NCBI GenBank assembly: GCA_009663005.1
Contig: VIGQ01001241.1
Span: 1-22,330 of the forward strand
Length of the DNA: 22,330 nt
Source of the DNA: Actinidia chinensis
Lineage: Eukaryota > Streptophyta > Magnoliopsida > Ericales > Actinidiaceae
Direction: 5' to 3'
Positions 20,038 to 22,330 of the stretch are shown here, piece by piece; within the stretch, counting starts at the first letter, position 1; each line of letters opens with the position of its first letter. Position numbers and translations under genes: made by a program. The notes under the pieces are model-generated. The model was not told where the DNA came from, did no database searches, and saw nothing but the letters and a program-made list of their open reading frames with translations.

Positions 20038-21265
20038 ATATATAGTTATCCAACCCGTTTATTCTCTTTTTATTGCTTTTAATACCCCTTGATTCTATTT
20101 TTTTTTTTTTACTTTCCACTTCAGAATTTTTATATATAAAAATAATTGATAACAATTCATAATTTATTTTACTCCCACCTTATTTTTTTTATAAAATAAA
20201 AATATGGATCAAAAAATATTTTTTTTACTCTATCATCAATTTTTATTATCAAATTAAATAAAATTAAAAAATAAAAAATTTGATAAAAAAAATAAAAAAC
20301 TGTTAAACAATAAGAAACTACACACACAAAAAATCAACTATAAAAAAAAAAAAAATCTAATGGAAAAAAACTATAAAAACTAAAGAAAAAAAATGAGAGA
20401 CTAAATTATTTGATCCATATTATAAACAATTTATTATCAATAATTAACAAATTATTAGAACATATAATAAGAAAAATTTATCCCCTCAAAAAATTGATAA
20501 AAAAATAAAACGGATAAAAAAATAATAAAAAAACAAAACTAAAAAAATTAACAAAATGGGGAAAAAATGGGGGGCCCATTGGGGATAGGGGAGGGGGGTG
20601 GGGGGGGTGGGGGGTGGACCTAAAAAATAAAAACAACTAAAAAAAGAGAAAAAATCTGAAAGAAATTTTATAATTTATTTTTACTTTTACTACCAACTTT
20701 TTATCTCAAAATTTATTTTTATGCTCCATATTTTTTTTATAAAAAATATAAGGTGCAGTAAAAAAATCTATAACATTATCATAATTTTTTTTTATATAGC
20801 TAATTTTTTTTGTTTCTTTTTCAAAATATCATTTGACTTCTATTTTTTTTTCTTTTTTTACTTTCCTTCAGAATTTTTATATATCTAAAAAAATTTGATA
20901 AAATTTGATAATTTTTTTACTACCACCTTAGTTTTTTTATAAAAAAAAAATATGAATTCCACATAAAAAAAAACAATGAGACAAAAATATTTTTTTTTTA
21001 CTCCCACCATCAATTTTATTTTACTCAAAATTAAAAAAAATTAAAAAAATTTTATGAAAAAAAACTATTAAAAAATAAAAAAACTACCAAAAAAATGAAA
21101 CTAAGTAAAAAAAGAAAAGATCTAATGGAAAAAAATTTTACAAAAAACTGAAGAAAAAAAAATGAGAGACTAAATTATTTGATCATATTATAAATAAAAA
21201 GTTTATAAATAATTAACAAAATATTAGAAACATATAATACAAAACAATATTTATTCCCCAAAAAA
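19518..21265. repeat. AT-rich tandem array of three large units
   Basis: Units start with CTATTTTTTTTT followed by ACTTTC.CTTCAGAATTTTT at about 19518, 20095 and 20840 (intervals about 577 and 745 bp; the third is truncated near 21265). Each holds, in order, a TTTTTACTCCCACC block, A-rich sequence with AAAACAAACAAA-type runs, and in the first two units a GGGGAAAAATGGGGGGCC block, then ACTCTCACTCCAAAC-type sequence. There is no coding potential. The homopolymer content makes its true length unreliable in an assembly. Confidence 0.75.
20563..20618 (+). repeat. G-run cluster, potential G-quadruplex
   Basis: At least six runs of four or more G with short loops (GGGGATAGGGGAGGGGGGTG, then GGGGGGGTGGGGGGTGG) follow GGGGAAAAAATGGGGGG. 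The preceding array unit has a shorter version at about 19852-19879, and 17981-17998 has another G-run. Confidence 0.8.
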
Positions 21266-21394
21266 TAAAAAAGCAGGAAAAAAGGGTGTTGATGTGACTA
21301 AGGGTGGAATAATGTTTCTATTTATTGCTTGAAGTTTTCTTGTTCAGTGCAAAGTACACCTATACGCGCCTATAAAACCCACATACATGAAACG
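21266..21394. other. Short spacer ending the repeat complex
   Basis: Contains GGGTGGAATAATGTTT (21302-21317), an inverted near-match of AAACTATTATTCCCACC at 17561-17577. Nothing else was identified. Confidence 0.4.
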
Positions 21395-21720
21395 GAATCA
21401 AACAAGAACGCGCCTTAAGGATATATAACAACGTGTAACCATAAACACGCGAGAGAAAATCAAACTAAGAACACAGACTAAGAGATCGTTTGTTGAGTTA
21501 CCTGACCTGAAGTGACACTGCTTGAAAATCAAAAACGCTTGCCGAGAGGGAATCATACCAAAAACACAGCCTTAAGGACAAACACATAAACACTAAACAC
21601 ACAACCCCCTGAAGAGAATCAACCAAAACTCAGCCTTAAGAGTCGTAATTTTGAAGTTACCTGATCTTTTGAATCCGCACTGCTTGAAGATCAAAAACGC
21701 TTACAGAGGAACGTAGAAGT
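21395..21720 (-). repeat. Splice-bounded mini-exon-like repeat, cluster 2
   Basis: Two more copies of the repeat seen at 15890-16470, with cores near 21494 and 21653 (159 bp apart). On the minus strand both cores end in (G)TCAG followed by GTAACT, a consensus splice donor. Interspersed blocks AAACACAGCCTTAAGGAC and GAGAATCAACCAAAA match cluster 1. The upstream minus-strand sequence (21800-21720) is C/T-rich and leader-like. Confidence 0.65.
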
Positions 21721-22330
21721 GATCAAGCAAACACGAGCAAAGAGGAAAGGCAGAGAGACGAGAGAGACACTCTCAGGAAGGGGACAGCCCTGGAAAGGTA
21801 GTTTCACAGCAAAGAAACGGGCTAATTATCCAAACCCCCCTAATTATTAGTTTTTATCACTTTTATCTATTCATCTAAAAAACCTATTTACAACCATTTA
21901 CTATTAAAAGTTACACTTTCATCCTTCCATTAGTATCTGTCTAAAATTCTATTAAATTTGATCACATGACACCTAATGTGACTGTTTTATATTTTTTTAG
22001 TGCCAATAGCATTTTATGTTGGCGAAAAAAAATCTCTTTTGGCTCTCTCTCTATCCCACTCTTCTCACTCTTATATTTTTTTATTCAATAAGAATCTCTT
22101 ATAAAATTATTAAAAAATAAACTAATAAAAATAAACAAAAATAAAACACAATTCTTGGAAAGAAGAAACTAAAAAATTTAAAATACGACATAAAATTCTA
22201 GATAAACATTTTTACATGGATGTCTATATAACTAAACAAGTTTCAAACCATAAAATTATATTTTATATAATCAACAAAGAAAACTTAAAATATTTGGCAT
22301 AAAAATTAGAACCATCATCAAGGTTTCAAA
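21721..22330. other. Intergenic, possible minus-strand promoter and leader start
   Basis: 21721-21800 is purine-rich on the plus strand (pyrimidine-rich on minus), as in many plant 5' leaders. 21840-22330 is AT-rich with no clear TATA box, gene or repeat. Confidence 0.35.

Overview
The window looks like nuclear DNA of a dicot plant, probably woody. The signs are a Ty3/Gypsy retrotransposon end primed by initiator Met-tRNA, relics of coiled-coil NB-ARC LRR (CNL) disease-resistance genes of the At4g27190-like type, a Dof transcription-factor relic, and long AT-rich intergenic DNA. No species is assigned. There is no bacterial-style operon, CRISPR array, tRNA or rRNA. Every recognisable protein, including the normally invariant Dof finger, is broken by scattered 1-2 bp indels. 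Either everything here is decaying or this is poorly polished long-read sequence; gene states below should be read with that in mind.

Layout. 1-2815 is the 5' end of a minus-strand Ty3/Gypsy element: start of gag, leader, primer-binding site and a 2.4 kb LTR. 2816-3620 is GC-richer DNA with two neat hairpins and no identified gene. 4050-4240 holds a short unidentified coding-like frame. About 4480-6690 is CNL copy A (minus), with its N-terminal region missing and a single LRR block. 6690-8350 is mostly AT-rich. 8352-8530 is a third CNL fragment in inverted orientation. 8923-9693 is a Dof gene relic (minus). 9715-13177 is CNL copy B (minus), which has a tandem array of about eight 70-codon LRR blocks. 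13178-15890 is AT-rich with a short tandem duplication at about 14988-15305.

15890-16470 and 21395-21720 hold the same tandem repeat, whose minus strand looks like a mini-exon ending in a consensus splice donor. 17640-21320 is a repeat complex: AT-rich tandem units with G-runs, interrupted by a 1.56 kb block that contains a retroelement-like segment and a CTTAGG/CCTAAG minisatellite.

How it fits together: A, B and the inverted fragment are pieces of one NLR family shaped by duplication, inversion and LRR-block amplification. The Dof relic sits where the C-terminal LRRs of copy B should be. The splice-like repeats lie upstream of copy B on its strand and could be an amplified 5' leader. That last link is inference.
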